DNA of 64,000 nt from Pelodera strongyloides (lineage: Eukaryota; Nematoda; Chromadorea; Rhabditida; Rhabditidae). This document shows, piece by piece, positions 35,601 through 46,547 of the stretch. The stretch covers positions 1 through 64,000 of the forward strand of contig JAANDG010000465.1 of NCBI GenBank assembly GCA_036852015.1, given 5' to 3'. The first letter of the stretch is position 1, and every line of letters starts with the position of its first letter. The notes beneath the pieces were generated by a model. The model did no database searches. It saw nothing but the letters and a program-made list of their open reading frames with translations, and was not told the origin of the DNA. The translations under genes were made by a program, and so were the position numbers.

Positions 35601-36711
35601 CAAAAATCCGATGGTCTAAAATACAAGGAGATGAAACAAGCTCAAGTCGACAAAAACACGGCACTAAATACAATATTATACAAAATAAAGATCAAACCTT
35701 CAATTTCAGATTAACTCCAATTGATCCTTTATGTCCAGTTAGGCCACCCATTGTGTTTCTCGCATAACGAAACGCAATGCTTCTTATCTGAAACACAACT
35801 AAATAAGCGAACTCTAGTCACATTAGAACACCAGTGGGATTACCACTTAGACCAATCAGTTCACAAACTGATACCTGAATCCCAAAAACAAACAAAGAAA
35901 CCAACCTTTGGTAACAACCTTTTCGAAACGAAAACTGATATCTGATTGGTCGCCTAAAATAAAGCGGATCAAGATTTCGGTACTATATATGGTCGCAGTT
36001 CGCACTGCATATGAATTGCCACTACTCATCAATCTCAAGAACTCATATGTGGTCTCAAAAGCTCCCCTGCTGGGGATCAAAGATACAATCTGAAGTAGAA
36101 TAGTCTCCTTACTTGAAAAGTTTTCCCGATCATCGTCACGGTTCCGTCATGTATGGCCAGCCAGTCTGCTACCTCGGACTGCCAAGTCATCAGCGTACCA
36201 CCAAGGGTCTCCCCATGGGCAACTTCCTAAAATAACCTAATTATCGATTAGGATCAGGTTCTTGAAAAATGAGCTCTACGATAAACTGGTGAAAATCATT
36301 TGAGCCCTACGTTGATTACGCTTGACTATCAATCACATCCCGGAAAGTTCAACAGGATTACCCTTAATCAAGTTCATTATATGAGCGTTTCCCACGCAAG
36401 TTGGTTATTATAATACGAACAATCAATTATCAAAGGTAAGTAACCCCAGTATTCACCAACCTGCATACCCACAACTATAATATCCCTTGGTTGTTCCTTG
36501 ATCGGGGCCATTAACTCCTCTACAGCAGAAGCGGTGGCCTTCTGCATTCCCACATTGTATGTCACACACCATATTGACCATTCCGTCGGCTGGCTACAAA
36601 AAGCAAGAGAATACGCTTAAAACCCTCGCATGCGAATTTGAAGCTTACATGACCGATTACAGTTTCTAAAATGATTTTCCAAAAAACAACTCACTTATTC
36701 GCGCTTGACAT
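32641..36711 (-). CDS. cil-1: Inositol polyphosphate 5-phosphatase with SKICH-like tail
   Basis: Removes the 5-phosphate from phosphoinositides such as PI(4,5)P2 and PI(3,4,5)P3. Fourteen exons: 36,711-36,695; 36,593-36,461; 36,226-36,113; 35,953-35,906; 35,787-35,698; 35,547-35,426; 34,934-34,778; 34,536-34,438; 34,283-34,211; 33,836-33,755; 33,516-33,455; 33,255-33,188; 33,026-32,938; 32,737-32,641. They give 416 aa (INPP5K 448). Signature blocks in order: WCVTYNVG, IIVVGMQE, GLTGHKGSIGV, VSHF, WMGDLNFRI (about 178-186), PSWCDRIL (about 251-258) and SDHLPV (278-283). The tail has DWIAVYP and LPPGDYR, as in SKICH domains. Gly-His-Lys stands where Gly-Asn-Lys is usual. The gene neighbours bath-42, as in C. 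elegans. Introns 6 and 9 hold MITEs. The short first exon makes the start the least certain point. Confidence 0.88.
33870..34055. mobile_element. Family A MITE (copy 6)
   Basis: In cil-1 intron 9. TTAAAGCGCAATACCGGCC at the left, GCCGGTATTTTGTTTTAA at the right, conserved core ATAAATTACAATAAAAAATCG. Confidence 0.8.
35224..35373. mobile_element. Family B foldback element (copy 2)
   Basis: In cil-1 intron 6. Ends ACACCATATTCACCACTC and GAGTGGTGAATAAGACCTC; inner palindrome GGGGAATTCCCCATGGGGAA, and GAGACACGCAGAGAAAAAGAC as in the other copies. Confidence 0.8.
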
Positions 36712-38017
36712 CACTCGTGGTAAATCCCTCCTCTCACATGCGTCAATTAGAAACAAAACAAATAGCAGAAGTATACTAAAACGGAACTTCTTATAAAAAA
36801 AACGTTACAACGCAAACACTATGGGATCGCTTTCCGAAATACCACTATCATAAATGAGTTATCCTGACACCAACAAATATCGATAATGGTAAAACGTGAA
36901 TATAAGATTAAAACACGAACTCAACTTCAAAACTTTCTTTATTAGCAAAAAATCTGCGATTCTATAATTAAAAGGAAAAAAAAACATTTCATTTATCCAA
37001 CAAAAGTCAGATGAAACAACAAACTAGTAAACAATGGGTTAAAAGGAAAAACTTTCTTTATAAGGCCGCTTCAATAAAAAAAAAACCAAAATATAATATA
37101 ATGAATTCTTTCCAAAAAAAACAGACCAAACAATGAAAAATATGCATACGTATAATTGTTATATTATTAAAACATTAATATTTACAAAACATGGAACAAA
37201 CAAAGCGCACCTTCAGTAAAAAGACACGTCAGAACTAAATACCACATCACACTATCATTTTACAAACGAACAAGTGCAATGCGTTGCCATAGAAACCTTA
37301 CTTCAACTATAAATATCTCTAAGCGTTAGGGTACAACTATAAACTCCCGCATATATGCCACGAAGCCACAAATATAGAACAAATGGTTGAAAAGTAGAAA
37401 GAAGTACAAAAAATCCCTCGCGAACATTGATAATAATAGTAAGTTCCGGACATATACATTGTGACTATACAATACATAAGGAACAAATCATGAAAGATAA
37501 CTCTCTATCACAAAACTGGGAGAAAAAGATTAGCTCAGATATTACCACCACACAAAGAGTTATCAACACGGTAATACACTATTCTCACATGACAACGAAC
37601 AGAGTGAAAATAAATAAATCCAATTTTATCGTGAAAAAGTGCTCTGTTTTTTAGGTAGGTGTTTTTGGCTCTTCTCGCCATCATTACAATGAAGTACTTA
37701 GCTAATTATCAGAAAAAAAAAGCCGAAAGTGAACCGAAAACCAAAATACATAATTTTTTGCCATTTAATGATTTAATGACTGTATTAGCCCTAATTACCA
37801 ACTATAAATCCCGGTAATTGAATAAGAAACCAAAACAAACTATAAGCAACACTATGCACCAAAAATTGATAATAAAACTAGACTGGGAGTCCTACCATGA
37901 CCTTGACAATAGAGAATATCAGCTACACTAACCAAAGATAATAATAACGAAAACATGACTCCTTACCTCTAGCATGGTGACTATGATTATGCTACCTCAC
38001 CGCGGACAATAGTATTC
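36712..38017. other. Intergenic between bath-42 and cil-1
   Basis: 1.3 kb, strongly A-rich on the plus strand, with several poly-A/poly-T runs (36,960-37,150). No exon recognised. Confidence 0.5.
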
Positions 38018-39416
38018 TCACCGAGCTGCCGGGCCGGAAGGCTGACTGAAACTAGTCGAACTACTACTTCCAGCTGAACGGCGAAGACGTTTCCGGGCAG
38101 GAGATCGCATCACTAAGGCTCCATCATCCTCCATTGAAGTATCCAATGCGGGAGTGCCACCGGACGCCAACACCTAGAATAATACAACGGTTTATTGAAC
38201 AACAGAACAACTGAGAAAAATGACTGAACAACCATTGAAAAAAAAACTAATTGACAAAATATCTAAATAGTCCACAAAAGTCACAGTTCAGCGAATGGAC
38301 AAGGACCCGAAAATAAATCAATAAATAAAAAACATACCGCTTCCAGAAGTTCTGTGGCTAGTTCGTGACGTTCTCTTTTCAACGTTTTCCATTCGGCAGA
38401 ACGAATTACCGACTTGTGATGGGCAACCAAGTAGCGGATACACGCCTGGAAAAGAGACAGCATAAGACGTTTTTCATGCTAAACAATCATTTTAAAGGCT
38501 TCCTGTAGTTTTCGCATACAAAATTTGAGGAAAAGTTTCTTTACGTTGGTCTGAGCTGAGCCTTTAACTGCGACTTGCGCCATTTTAAGGAATACAATTG
38601 AAAGGGAACAGGAAAGGAAAAAAAACGGGAACACGGCGATTGTATTGTTACCGTCTCCATTACATATCCTACTCGTAGCAATCACTCAAATCGCAGCGAC
38701 TGTCAAATTCTAAACATTGTACTAAAGCGAAAATCGTGATAGTAAAAACAACAATGTAAAATACCATACCTGTTTCAGGATGCCCGCCGAATAAGTGTCC
38801 GCGAATATTGCAGTTGAAGTAATATTTTTATGATTAATCGACTGCGCCAAGAACCTAAAATACATATCAGAATAAACAAAAAGAGGTTATCACACCGGAA
38901 AATATAAAGCTGAGGACTTAAAAGCTGCATGTGCAAGCATTCCCCACCGGCAATAAATCAAAAAGAATGGTGGTACGTAGACTGTAAACAATATAAATCG
39001 TCAAAGATAATCCAAAAACTACCTTTCGCACTGTTCCTTCAATGGCATCACAGCATACTTGTCAGCAATGGGAAGCACATCATCAGCACAGGACTCTGCG
39101 CCATCAAAACTGCCCGTGTACATAAACTCTAGCATGGCACGCATCTAAATATATTTTTTTTTAATATTTTTCGAAAAAATTACAATTTTTAGGCATATTC
39201 ACTTTACTACTGCCAAAACAACAGTAGACAATAATCTCACAATATACGAAAGCTGAGGCCTCAATTCCCCATGGGGAATCCCCGTCTTTTTCTCTGCGTA
39301 TCTCACATGAGAAATTAGAACGCTATTTTCTGTTCCCAGTGACTATTTCCCCGAGAGAATCGGAGTGGTGAATATGGCCTCATCACTAGAGGAGGGAAAA
39401 AAAGTAAAGCGATGAA

Positions 39417-39478
<62 letters not shown>

Positions 39479-42400
39479 ATATATATACAACGCACGCGGA
39501 AAAGACAGAAAATACTAACCGGTTCGTATTTACAGTCAAGGATGTCAATTACTCCCTCTTTCGCTTCAATCATCTCGTTCTAAAACAACACAAAGTCAAA
39601 AAAAGTTCAATGTTTTTTATTATATATATTTTTAATATTTATTAAACTCTTAGAAAGGGCGCAACGCCATGCGACGATGAAATGATTCAATGGTGTAATA
39701 ATTCGCCGTAGTAATAGTAAATTAAAGATACAATTAAAAAATGAATTAGAAGAAATGAAACTCACTTGAAACATGCTACGGAAGACCTCAGAATGTTGTC
39801 CCAGAATACACCGATGCGCCTTTATCTGCTTGCTCCCTACCTAAAACAACATAGATGTGAAGCACGCTCCATGTAGAGGGATGATATCGATATTTCAAAG
39901 GTGTGTAGAGGTTGTAATCCCAATCAAAACGACAGGCTTTTATACCATTTATTGTCGACGTTTCGGGTTACCCCATCTTCAGGACAAATTCCCTCAAACT
40001 TGGGTAATTAAACCGTTTGTCGTTTTGATTGGGATTACAAGCTCTACACACCTTTGAAATAAAACAACATACGGAAATTGTTTCGGTACGGTGACAACGG
40101 AGACCGCCAAGTGAAGTAAACATAAACGCAGACAAATTAAAAAATAACAGAGACCCTCAGATAACTCAAATTCTTATTGAAAACAGATATGTAACCATAA
40201 TAAATAACAAAAAAATTACCTTTATGACACAATCGGTGAAAAGTTCGTTTATCCACATATCTCGCAATGAATCGCGTATGTTTATCTGAAACATCGTGAA
40301 TCGTAAGTAATGGAATGAAATACAGGAAAAAAAAAACTGAACATCAAAACTGTCGGGGAAAAAAATCATGTCACAAAAAAAGTTTCCAAAATTCCAAACA
40401 AAAATAAAACCTCTTGTCGTTCCTCCGATTCATCCATCGTGCAGCTTTCATCGTCTTCTGCCGCTTCCACGCTAATTTTCGATCCCGGCGGGAAATATTC
40501 GACCTAGAAGCGGAAACGGTAAAATATTGACAAACCACACATTTTGATGTAGCATAAACGGCCAAATGCAACAAATAGTTTCATAATCAAACCAAATCCA
40601 ATATGCCAGTTTGGCTCTGAGAACTGCATACGGGCTGAGGGCATAAATCAGTGCGTAAATAACGCAACAACCAAAATCCTCAGCCCGGGATCAGTGATCA
40701 GTTCAAAATCCGGAGGCTGTTGCAACACCAATACCAATAGATTATGTTTCGACTCTAAACTAAAACGACCATCTCCAAATTTACGCGCGGATATTCACCC
40801 TGGTGGAGGCGTTACCAAATCAACTGGATCGTCGCACCATCGACTATTCGTTGTAAAAAAAAACACCTACTTCGCAAACGAGCAGTAAAGAGCCATCGGC
40901 CCGCAAAGCATTTGACATCTTCTCTCGCGAAACCTAAGAAACAATAAATCATTATATCTAGGTTAGCATCATGCATTGTACATTAATCATGCATTAAAAA
41001 TTAACATCCAATGAGTAATTTTCACACACAAAAACAAAAAGTAACAACACGGAAAAAATGTACCTGGAATTTTCCTCGACCCTGTTGATTTGTAAAATCT
41101 TTGGTATCCCGGCAGACGCTCACACGCGTATTTGTCTGATCCAGTGCGTAAATTTGGAACTCAGTCATAATCGGTTCCTCTCCTCGCTAAATGAAGAAAT
41201 ATCGTTAGAATTACACTACAGTTTTAGCTACCTAAGTGTATTTTTTGCTAGTTAACATCATAAGCCATCTTCAAACTTAAGGGCGCGTTCGGGTTACTCT
41301 TTCCGAAAGGAAAACATGCAAGTTTACCGTTCGGGTTTGATCTTTCCGAAAAAAAAATACAGTATGAATTTGCATGTTGAACATGCAAATGAAAACAAAA
41401 CAGCGTTTAAGGCAAACAGAAAGAGGCACAAGAACGCTAGAAAGTGAAATCACATTACCACAACACACAAAAATGTGGAAAAAAAAAACTTGCCGAAAGG
41501 CCGACTTGTCGCAGGAAAAAGCTAACATTATTCACATCTTCTTCCCTCTTTCCATTTGGATACACATGTAGTTCCCAGGTGACGCTCTGAGCCTGAAAAA
41601 AAAAAACATTTTTAAAAACAACACTAATCCGTACTTACAGGAAACATCAAAACGAACATAGTCAACGTTCTATCAGTTTACAGTACTAGCTATAAGTGCC
41701 ATAAGAAAGGGAATCAATAAACAAATGTCACAGTCCAACGTCGCTACTGCGTAACAATTATAATAAAAGTACCTGAGGGCAGCCGAATTGTTTCGAAATC
41801 AGATTTTGCCCGTTTTTGAAGAGCTTCATCAGCTTTTCAAACTGAAAAATAGTGTTAAACTAAAGACGTCTATTCTTATTTTAGCTGGTTATTTGGGGTA
41901 TTGGCATTGATGCTATTGCTATAACGAACAAACGAACAAGGACAATGTAATACAAAAGTTCACGTAAATGCCGGAGATTCCCACAAAAAAAAATCAGTAA
42001 GCCGTTCAATCCACGACTAAAAAGCTAAAAAATACCTGGTCAATCTTCCACTCAAGTTTTGTCGACAAAGCGGTAACCTTTGTGGCTTGCTTGGAGACAA
42101 TTTCTACCTTGCGCGGTTGTGGCGAAGTGGCATCGTCAGCTAAAACAAATAGAGTAAATATTACAATTACCAAATACGATGTGGTGCTGCGCCTTCAGTT
42201 CAGATTCAGAATTAACAACAGAAAGTGGAAGACAGGAATCCACGCAACTAGCTCAAGCTGTTGAAGACGGATCTCAAGGTATTTAAGGCTAAGATATCAA
42301 AAGTTATCGGGTTGCACAGACCAGGAAAATGGAAGGAAGGCATCAACCAACCATATAAAATATACGTCCAAGACTAACAATAATACTAATTAAAAGACAA

Positions 42401-42522
42401 CGATCGTACTAGAACGCCTCGTCTATAAGTCTCTAAATCATACATCGCAATGAAGGAGCGCGTGCGGCCACTCCCGAAGGCCCAGGCATCGGCACCACAG
42501 CGCGTCCACCCGAGTTTGACAT
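38018..42522 (-). CDS. bath-42: MATH-BTB (SPOP-like) cullin-3 adaptor
   Basis: Substrate adaptor for CUL3 ubiquitin ligases. Fourteen exons: 42,522-42,444; 42,139-42,036; 41,841-41,773; 41,592-41,527; 41,186-41,064; 40,933-40,871; 40,503-40,411; 40,285-40,220; 39,840-39,766; 39,579-39,520; 39,144-39,023; 38,854-38,770; 38,445-38,338; 38,173-38,018. They give 422 aa. MATH (about 45-165) has KLEWKIDQF and WELHVYPNGK. BTB (about 195-300) has FTDCVIKVGSKQIKAHRCIL, MFQNEMIEA and MLEFMYTGSF. A BACK-like part ends in HELATELLEAV. ARKRLRR (397-403) corresponds to the nuclear signal at the SPOP C-terminus. An acidic insert rich in Asp and Glu separates MATH from BTB. A TTTTCAG acceptor lies 7 nt before the ATG. 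The final TGA overlaps a donor-like GTGAGA, so a further exon is conceivable. The exact paralogue (bath-42 or bath-43) is inferred from neighbours. Confidence 0.85.
39254..39382. mobile_element. Family B foldback element (copy 3)
   Basis: In bath-42 intron 10. CTGAGGCCTCAATTCCCC at the left, GAGTGGTGAATATGGCCTCA at the right; contains TTTTTCTCTGCGTATCTCAC and CTATTTTCTGTTCCCAG. Confidence 0.8.
39418..39487. repeat. (TA)n microsatellite
   Basis: About 70 bases of TA with one break near 39,467; in bath-42 intron 10 beside the Family B element. Confidence 0.95.
39892..40060 (-). mobile_element. Inverted-repeat element carrying SL1 and a hammerhead-like core
   Basis: A 43-bp inverted repeat (39,892-39,934 and 40,018-40,060, one mismatch) encloses 83 bp in bath-42 intron 8. 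On the minus strand the interior reads the exact 22-nt SL1 (39,993-40,014), then GGAATTTGTC, then CTGAAGA (39,976-39,982), a GGG..CCC hairpin, GAAAC (39,960-39,964) and GTCGAC. The spacing CUGANGA-stem-GAAAC-GUC is that of minimal hammerhead ribozymes such as those reported in Penelope-like retroelements. No GT donor follows SL1, so this is not an ordinary SL RNA gene. A retroposed SL1-capped RNA is one explanation. Confidence 0.7.
41278..41400. mobile_element. Left end of a Tourist-like element
   Basis: TAA followed by GGGCGCGTTCGGG and CTTTCCGAAAGG resembles the left end of the complete element at 49,140-49,389. No matching right end is seen. In bath-42 intron 4. Confidence 0.5.
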
Positions 42523-43434
42523 TCACTCTGCTGAAAACAGGATACGAAGTTGCATTCTGGACAGAAAAAGGACATCATCACGGACATAAACAACGATTGT
42601 GTACAGTTTTGACATACAAGAGAATGCGTGATGTTAGGTAGAATTATCGTATATTTCCCAACTCCACCGCGTCCTTAGTGCCGGTTGAGCAACTAACTAG
42701 CGTCAGCGTGAGTATTACAGCTAATTTTTAAAGATGACGAGAAAGCAAACGAGTAAATGGAACGTAAATACGAAGCTTAGAACGAGCGCTTCTAAACGGC
42801 AGCAAACAGATCAGCTGAATGGACCAATTTGAAGTACACAACGCAACGCGTCCGCAGCGCGAAACACTATTTTTCATGTTTGTAAAGCCTGCAATACAGC
42901 AAGTCTTGGGAGCATTCTGAGGTTTTGCTTGCATCCTAACAATAGCTTCACCTAAAAAAACGATGATAAAATGTTCAGTTTTATTTGGACGATTTGATTG
43001 CAATTTTCGATCCAATTTTCTTCTTGATCTTGGCGAAAATAAATCTAATTTTTTTAAATTACCTCGCTAAACCATATCAAATTGTACATCTGTAACTTAC
43101 TGTAGACACGCGGGAAGTTCAAAAAAAAATATTTTTGCGAAATAGTAGAGAGCGACAGAGAAAAAGAGATATACTCCTATAAAGTACGAATGACTACAAA
43201 ACACGAAAAGCAGCAACTAATTATTATTTCAAAAAACGCGAACCTTTTGTTGAATTCATGGGCGTTTTCAGTGTTCAATGTGTGACTGGGAGATAAAATA
43301 AAATTTATAAGCATTTCTTTTTATATACAACCCTGTTATGTTCTTAATTTCAGGATCGTCTATGGTTTACGTCACATACTATTCCGGTGCCCCGAGCTCT
43401 TACATGGTGCCTTGTGGTTTATAGTCTAACATAT

Positions 43435-44955
43435 AATGCGGGTGTAGAATTGAAGAATACTATCTCGTTGATTGAAGAATACTACCCCTTTTGAAAAATC
43501 TACCCCCATGCAAATTCCTAGCCGCTTTTTGCAAAATGGTACTGCCTTGTAAGGGTATTGAGATTCATTTGGTGGGGTAGTGATTTCTGATATTCAATGG
43601 TGGGGTAGTGATATTCAATTCTAGGCAATCAGTGTGGGTAGCAACTTGTAATTTTCTTTGGTGGAGTGAAAACGATTATGTGGGGATCATATTTTGTAAA
43701 AGAGGGGTAGTTTTTCACACATATGGGGCGCTTTTATTGGTTGAAGATCACTACCCCACGATTTGAATATACTACCCCAGTATGGAAGAATACTACCCCT
43801 TCATGGAGGAACAGTGCTAACGTTTTACAATTTGCCCCAAATAGCAATCAGTATCAGTAAAAAGTTAAAAAATCAAGGATAAATGAGTTTGTACTTTGCT
43901 GATGTTGGGTAAACTTGATCGGAAGCTCTGTTCCATTCGACAGCTGGCGCGAAAATAGCGCTATAGGCAAAGAGAGTTAGGGAAAATCGTTCCCTAACTT
44001 TGTCGCTATCTCCCTTTAAAGCGAAATGACACCCAGTTTAGGGTTTTTTCACCAAAAATAGTTTAAATAATTTAATTAATGAATATCACCATTAAAAAAA
44101 CCATAAATAGCTAGGAACTGAAAAAATAGCAAAGCAAAAACATAACTGCTCGCATTTTGTATGGAAAAATTGTCCATTGCGCTAGCCTGTCCATTGCGCT
44201 GCGCTAGCGAGAACGAGAAAGGAGCTGTCAGTTCGCTTTAAAGGGATAGGTTCCCTAGGATTTGCACCTTTTTGAATAATTTCTATTGGTAGTGTGGCCG
44301 AAAATATTCACAATGCGAAAATTAAATTACCTTTGTTCCCCGAGGCAGGAGAGTATGCTCAAAAAGCTAAACTACCTCGAATTTGTAAACCAACTGGGGC
44401 ACCGCAGCCCAGCTAATTGGGAAATAGCGTGGCAGTGTTAGAGGTGAAGGGATTGTTGTGATAGACAGAGGGTGATGAGCTGCGGTACCCCAGTTGTTGT
44501 ATAAATTCGAGGTAGCTTAGCTTTTTGAGCACGCTCTCCTACCTCGGCTCGGGAGCAAAGGTATATATAATTTTTCGCATTGTGAGGTTTTCGGCCATAC
44601 TATCAATAGAAATTATAGGCTATTCTTTGAATAAGCGCTATTTTCCTGCCAGCTACAGTGCACCAGCTGCCAAATTGAATCGAACTTCCGATCAAATTTA
44701 TCCAATATCAGCTAACTAAAAACTCTGAGATACTTGATTTGGAAACTTTTTGTACTGACTGTGTTTTTTATAACGTGAACAATACATAACAAAAATAAAG
44801 TACGGGCTATTTGAATTGATCCCATTCCTACAAGGGGCTGTAATCTTCGCCGGTGGGGGGTGTATTTTTCACATAACAAGATACTACACCCATACAAGTG
44901 GGGTAACATATTTCAAATTTGGGTAGCATAATACAGTGTATTCTTCAATTTTATC
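43435..44955. mobile_element. Nested foldback structure, about 1.5 kb
   Basis: Outer arms are studded with ACTACCCC/GGGGTAGT (43,440-43,810, weaker at 44,820-44,945). Middle arms 43,896-43,975 and 44,629-44,715 are inverted copies (GATCGGAAG..CAGCTGGCGC..AATAGCGCT). An inner inverted pair lies at about 44,275-44,425 and 44,470-44,625 (AATTTCTATTGGTAGTGTGGCC / GGCCATACTATCAATAGAAATT). A Family C element sits in the inner left part. No long reading frame is present. It lies between the diverging bath-42 and RRP46 genes. Confidence 0.7.
44016..44241. mobile_element. Family C TTAA-ended element (copy 2)
   Basis: TTAAAGCGAAATGACACCC at the left and GTCAGTTCGCTTTAA at the right; shares AGGGTTTTTTCACCAAAAATAG with the copy at 14,794. 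Embedded in the foldback structure. Confidence 0.75.
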
Positions 44956-45706
44956 AAAAAAAAAAGAGCAGCTGGACTAGAAACGTCAAAACACTACATT
45001 CAAGAGTCATAAAATGTTAGTCACAACTGACAAAATCGCTAATTGTAAGACGGTAAAGTGAAAATTAGTGGAACAGGTAACTTAGGCCATTCTTAGAGCC
45101 TTGTCGGTTAACTTAGAGCTCTTCCTTCTCTCAACTAAGTCGCCACTCCCTTTTTACAGCATTTTTTTCTTCTGATTTCTGTGCGTCGTTTTTTTACTGT
45201 AAAAATATACAATGCACAGGGAAGCGGAATAATTGCGGAAACCACAGAAGAACCATCGTTGGCCTGTCACCAAATGGGTTTTACAAAAAAACACTTGGTT
45301 GCTGGTCGGTGACTTTTTGGAGCGGTTTTCGAGAAAACTTGGTCACGTCAAAGTCACCAAATGGTTGGCCCACGAAAAAAACGAAACCGTCACCAAACGG
45401 TTCTTCCGTTTCCTATGCAATACACTCCATTTTCTCCTAATTCCATTAGAACTCTCTTTCTCTCTTATCGAAAACGATGTACTGTAGAAATTGGACTTTA
45501 AAAAATCCGCAACTAACGCGCGGAAGCTGGCTCCGCCCTTTTTCTCCCAAGAAAATTTGAATTTCGAAAATCATTCTCCCCAAAAATTTTTGTTTCAATG
45601 TGTTTGTTTTCAAATTTATGCATTTTTTTTTTATTTATGTTTATTTTCGTTGTACGCCTTCCTTTTGCAACGTCCTTTGTTGTTTTATGAACACCTAAAT
45701 GCTTGT

Positions 45707-45713
45707 GTTTCAG
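45707..45713 (+). promoter_or_regulatory. Probable SL trans-splice acceptor of RRP46
   Basis: GTTTCAG ends 4 nt before the start codon at 45,718. No upstream donor-bearing exon is visible, so the AG most likely receives a spliced leader. Confidence 0.65.
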
Positions 45714-45717
45714 CACT

Positions 45718-46413
45718 ATGGACTGCCCTGGGACATCGTCACAGAAGTTACGTATCATGAAGTGTGAATTGGGCTGCTTGTCTCGTGCCGACGGATCTTG
45801 TTCATTTTCTTCCGGACACACTTCTGTTTGGGCCGCTGTTAATGGTCCCGGAGATGTTCGTGCGGCAAGCCGGCTACCCGATAAAATGGCTTTGGACGTT
45901 AGTGTTCGTCCAAAAAGCGGTGATGCCCATCACAACAACGTTAATTTCCTTCTCGAGGCCGCGTTGAATGCTACTATTGAACGGGAACTATTTCCCAGAA
46001 CTATTCTAACAGTCACTTGTCATCCACTGCAATCTGATGGATCGTGTGCTGCCGCAGTGCTCACTGCAGCAGGCCTAGCTATTCTGGATTCCGGTGTTCC
46101 GAGTTCCGGTGCTTTCTGTGGAGTGCAAGTTAGCCGTGTTAATGGCAAATTCGTCGTCGATCCCGATCAGAAGTCAGAAAGTAATTCCAACGCTCACTTT
46201 GTCTTCGCCATGCGCATGCTTCCCGACAGTGGAGCTGCAGTTATTGCTTCTGAATCATCTGGAATCCTCACCGTCGCAGAGTGGTCAACGGCACGAATGC
46301 TAGCCGTCGAAGCCGCACGCGATATTTTCCTATTCTTCAGGGAAACTCTACAACGGAAGCTAAGCGTCGACACGTTTCAACGCCCAGACTCGAACTTCGA
46401 TATGGAAAATTAG
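45718..46413 (+). CDS. crn-5: Exosome complex subunit RRP46 (EXOSC5/CRN-5 type)
   Basis: RNase PH-like, probably non-catalytic ring subunit of the RNA exosome, which degrades and trims RNA in nucleus and cytoplasm. In C. elegans the RRP46 homologue CRN-5 also interacts with the apoptotic nuclease CRN-4. The gene is a single exon of 231 codons (human 235). Landmarks: FSSGHTSVWAAVNGP at about 30-44, VSVRPKSG, LFPRTILTV, SDGSCAAAVLTAAGLAILDSGVP, FCGVQVSRV and the final helix IFLFFRETLQRK. An upstream in-frame ATG at 45,703 exists, but the GTTTCAG acceptor removes it, so 45,718 is the start. Its single exon contrasts with the very split prp-8 that follows 134 bp downstream, probably in the same operon. 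Confidence 0.9.
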   Translation: MDCPGTSSQKLRIMKCELGCLSRADGSCSFSSGHTSVWAAVNGPGDVRAASRLPDKMALDVSVRPKSGDAHHNNVNFLLEAALNATIERELFPRTILTVTCHPLQSDGSCAAAVLTAAGLAILDSGVPSSGAFCGVQVSRVNGKFVVDPDQKSESNSNAHFVFAMRMLPDSGAAVIASESSGILTVAEWSTARMLAVEAARDIFLFFRETLQRKLSVDTFQRPDSNFDMEN

Positions 46414-46525
46414 CGCACATGTTTACTGTTCATCCGAGGGTTTCTATTCAACTCTCATGTTGTTTTTGTGCGTTATTTTACTGTTACGCCCTTTCTTGTT
46501 ATTGTTTTTATTATGTAATTTTTTA

Positions 46526-46542
46526 AATAAAAATTATTTTAG
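46526..46542 (+). promoter_or_regulatory. RRP46 poly(A) signal abutting the prp-8 trans-splice acceptor
   Basis: AATAAA at 46,526-46,531 is followed after 9 nt by the acceptor TTATTTTAG, ending at 46,542, 5 nt before the prp-8 ATG. Poly(A) and trans-splice sites must nearly coincide, as in SL1-type operons. Confidence 0.65.
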
Positions 46543-46547
46543 GAGGA

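Larger units (their letters stand above)
42523..45717. promoter_or_regulatory. Divergent intergenic region of bath-42 and RRP46
   Basis: Must contain the promoters of bath-42 (-) and of the RRP46-prp-8 unit (+). About half of it is the foldback structure. The stretch 45,040-45,660 before RRP46 has repeated GTCACCAAA(T/C)GG motifs (45,260; 45,352; 45,391) but no recognised core promoter element. Confidence 0.5.

Noticed and set aside
39993..40014. Functional SL RNA gene
   Set aside because: No GT donor, Sm site or stem-loops of an SL RNA follow the leader sequence.
27843..42522. One long operon of the four minus-strand genes
   Set aside because: Spacers of 1.0-1.3 kb are much longer than typical nematode intercistronic regions. 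Only RRP46-prp-8 is close enough to propose.
42450..42641. 63-codon plus-strand frame
   Set aside because: It is the shadow of bath-42 exon 1, read on the minus strand after TTTTCAG in a phase matching exon 2.
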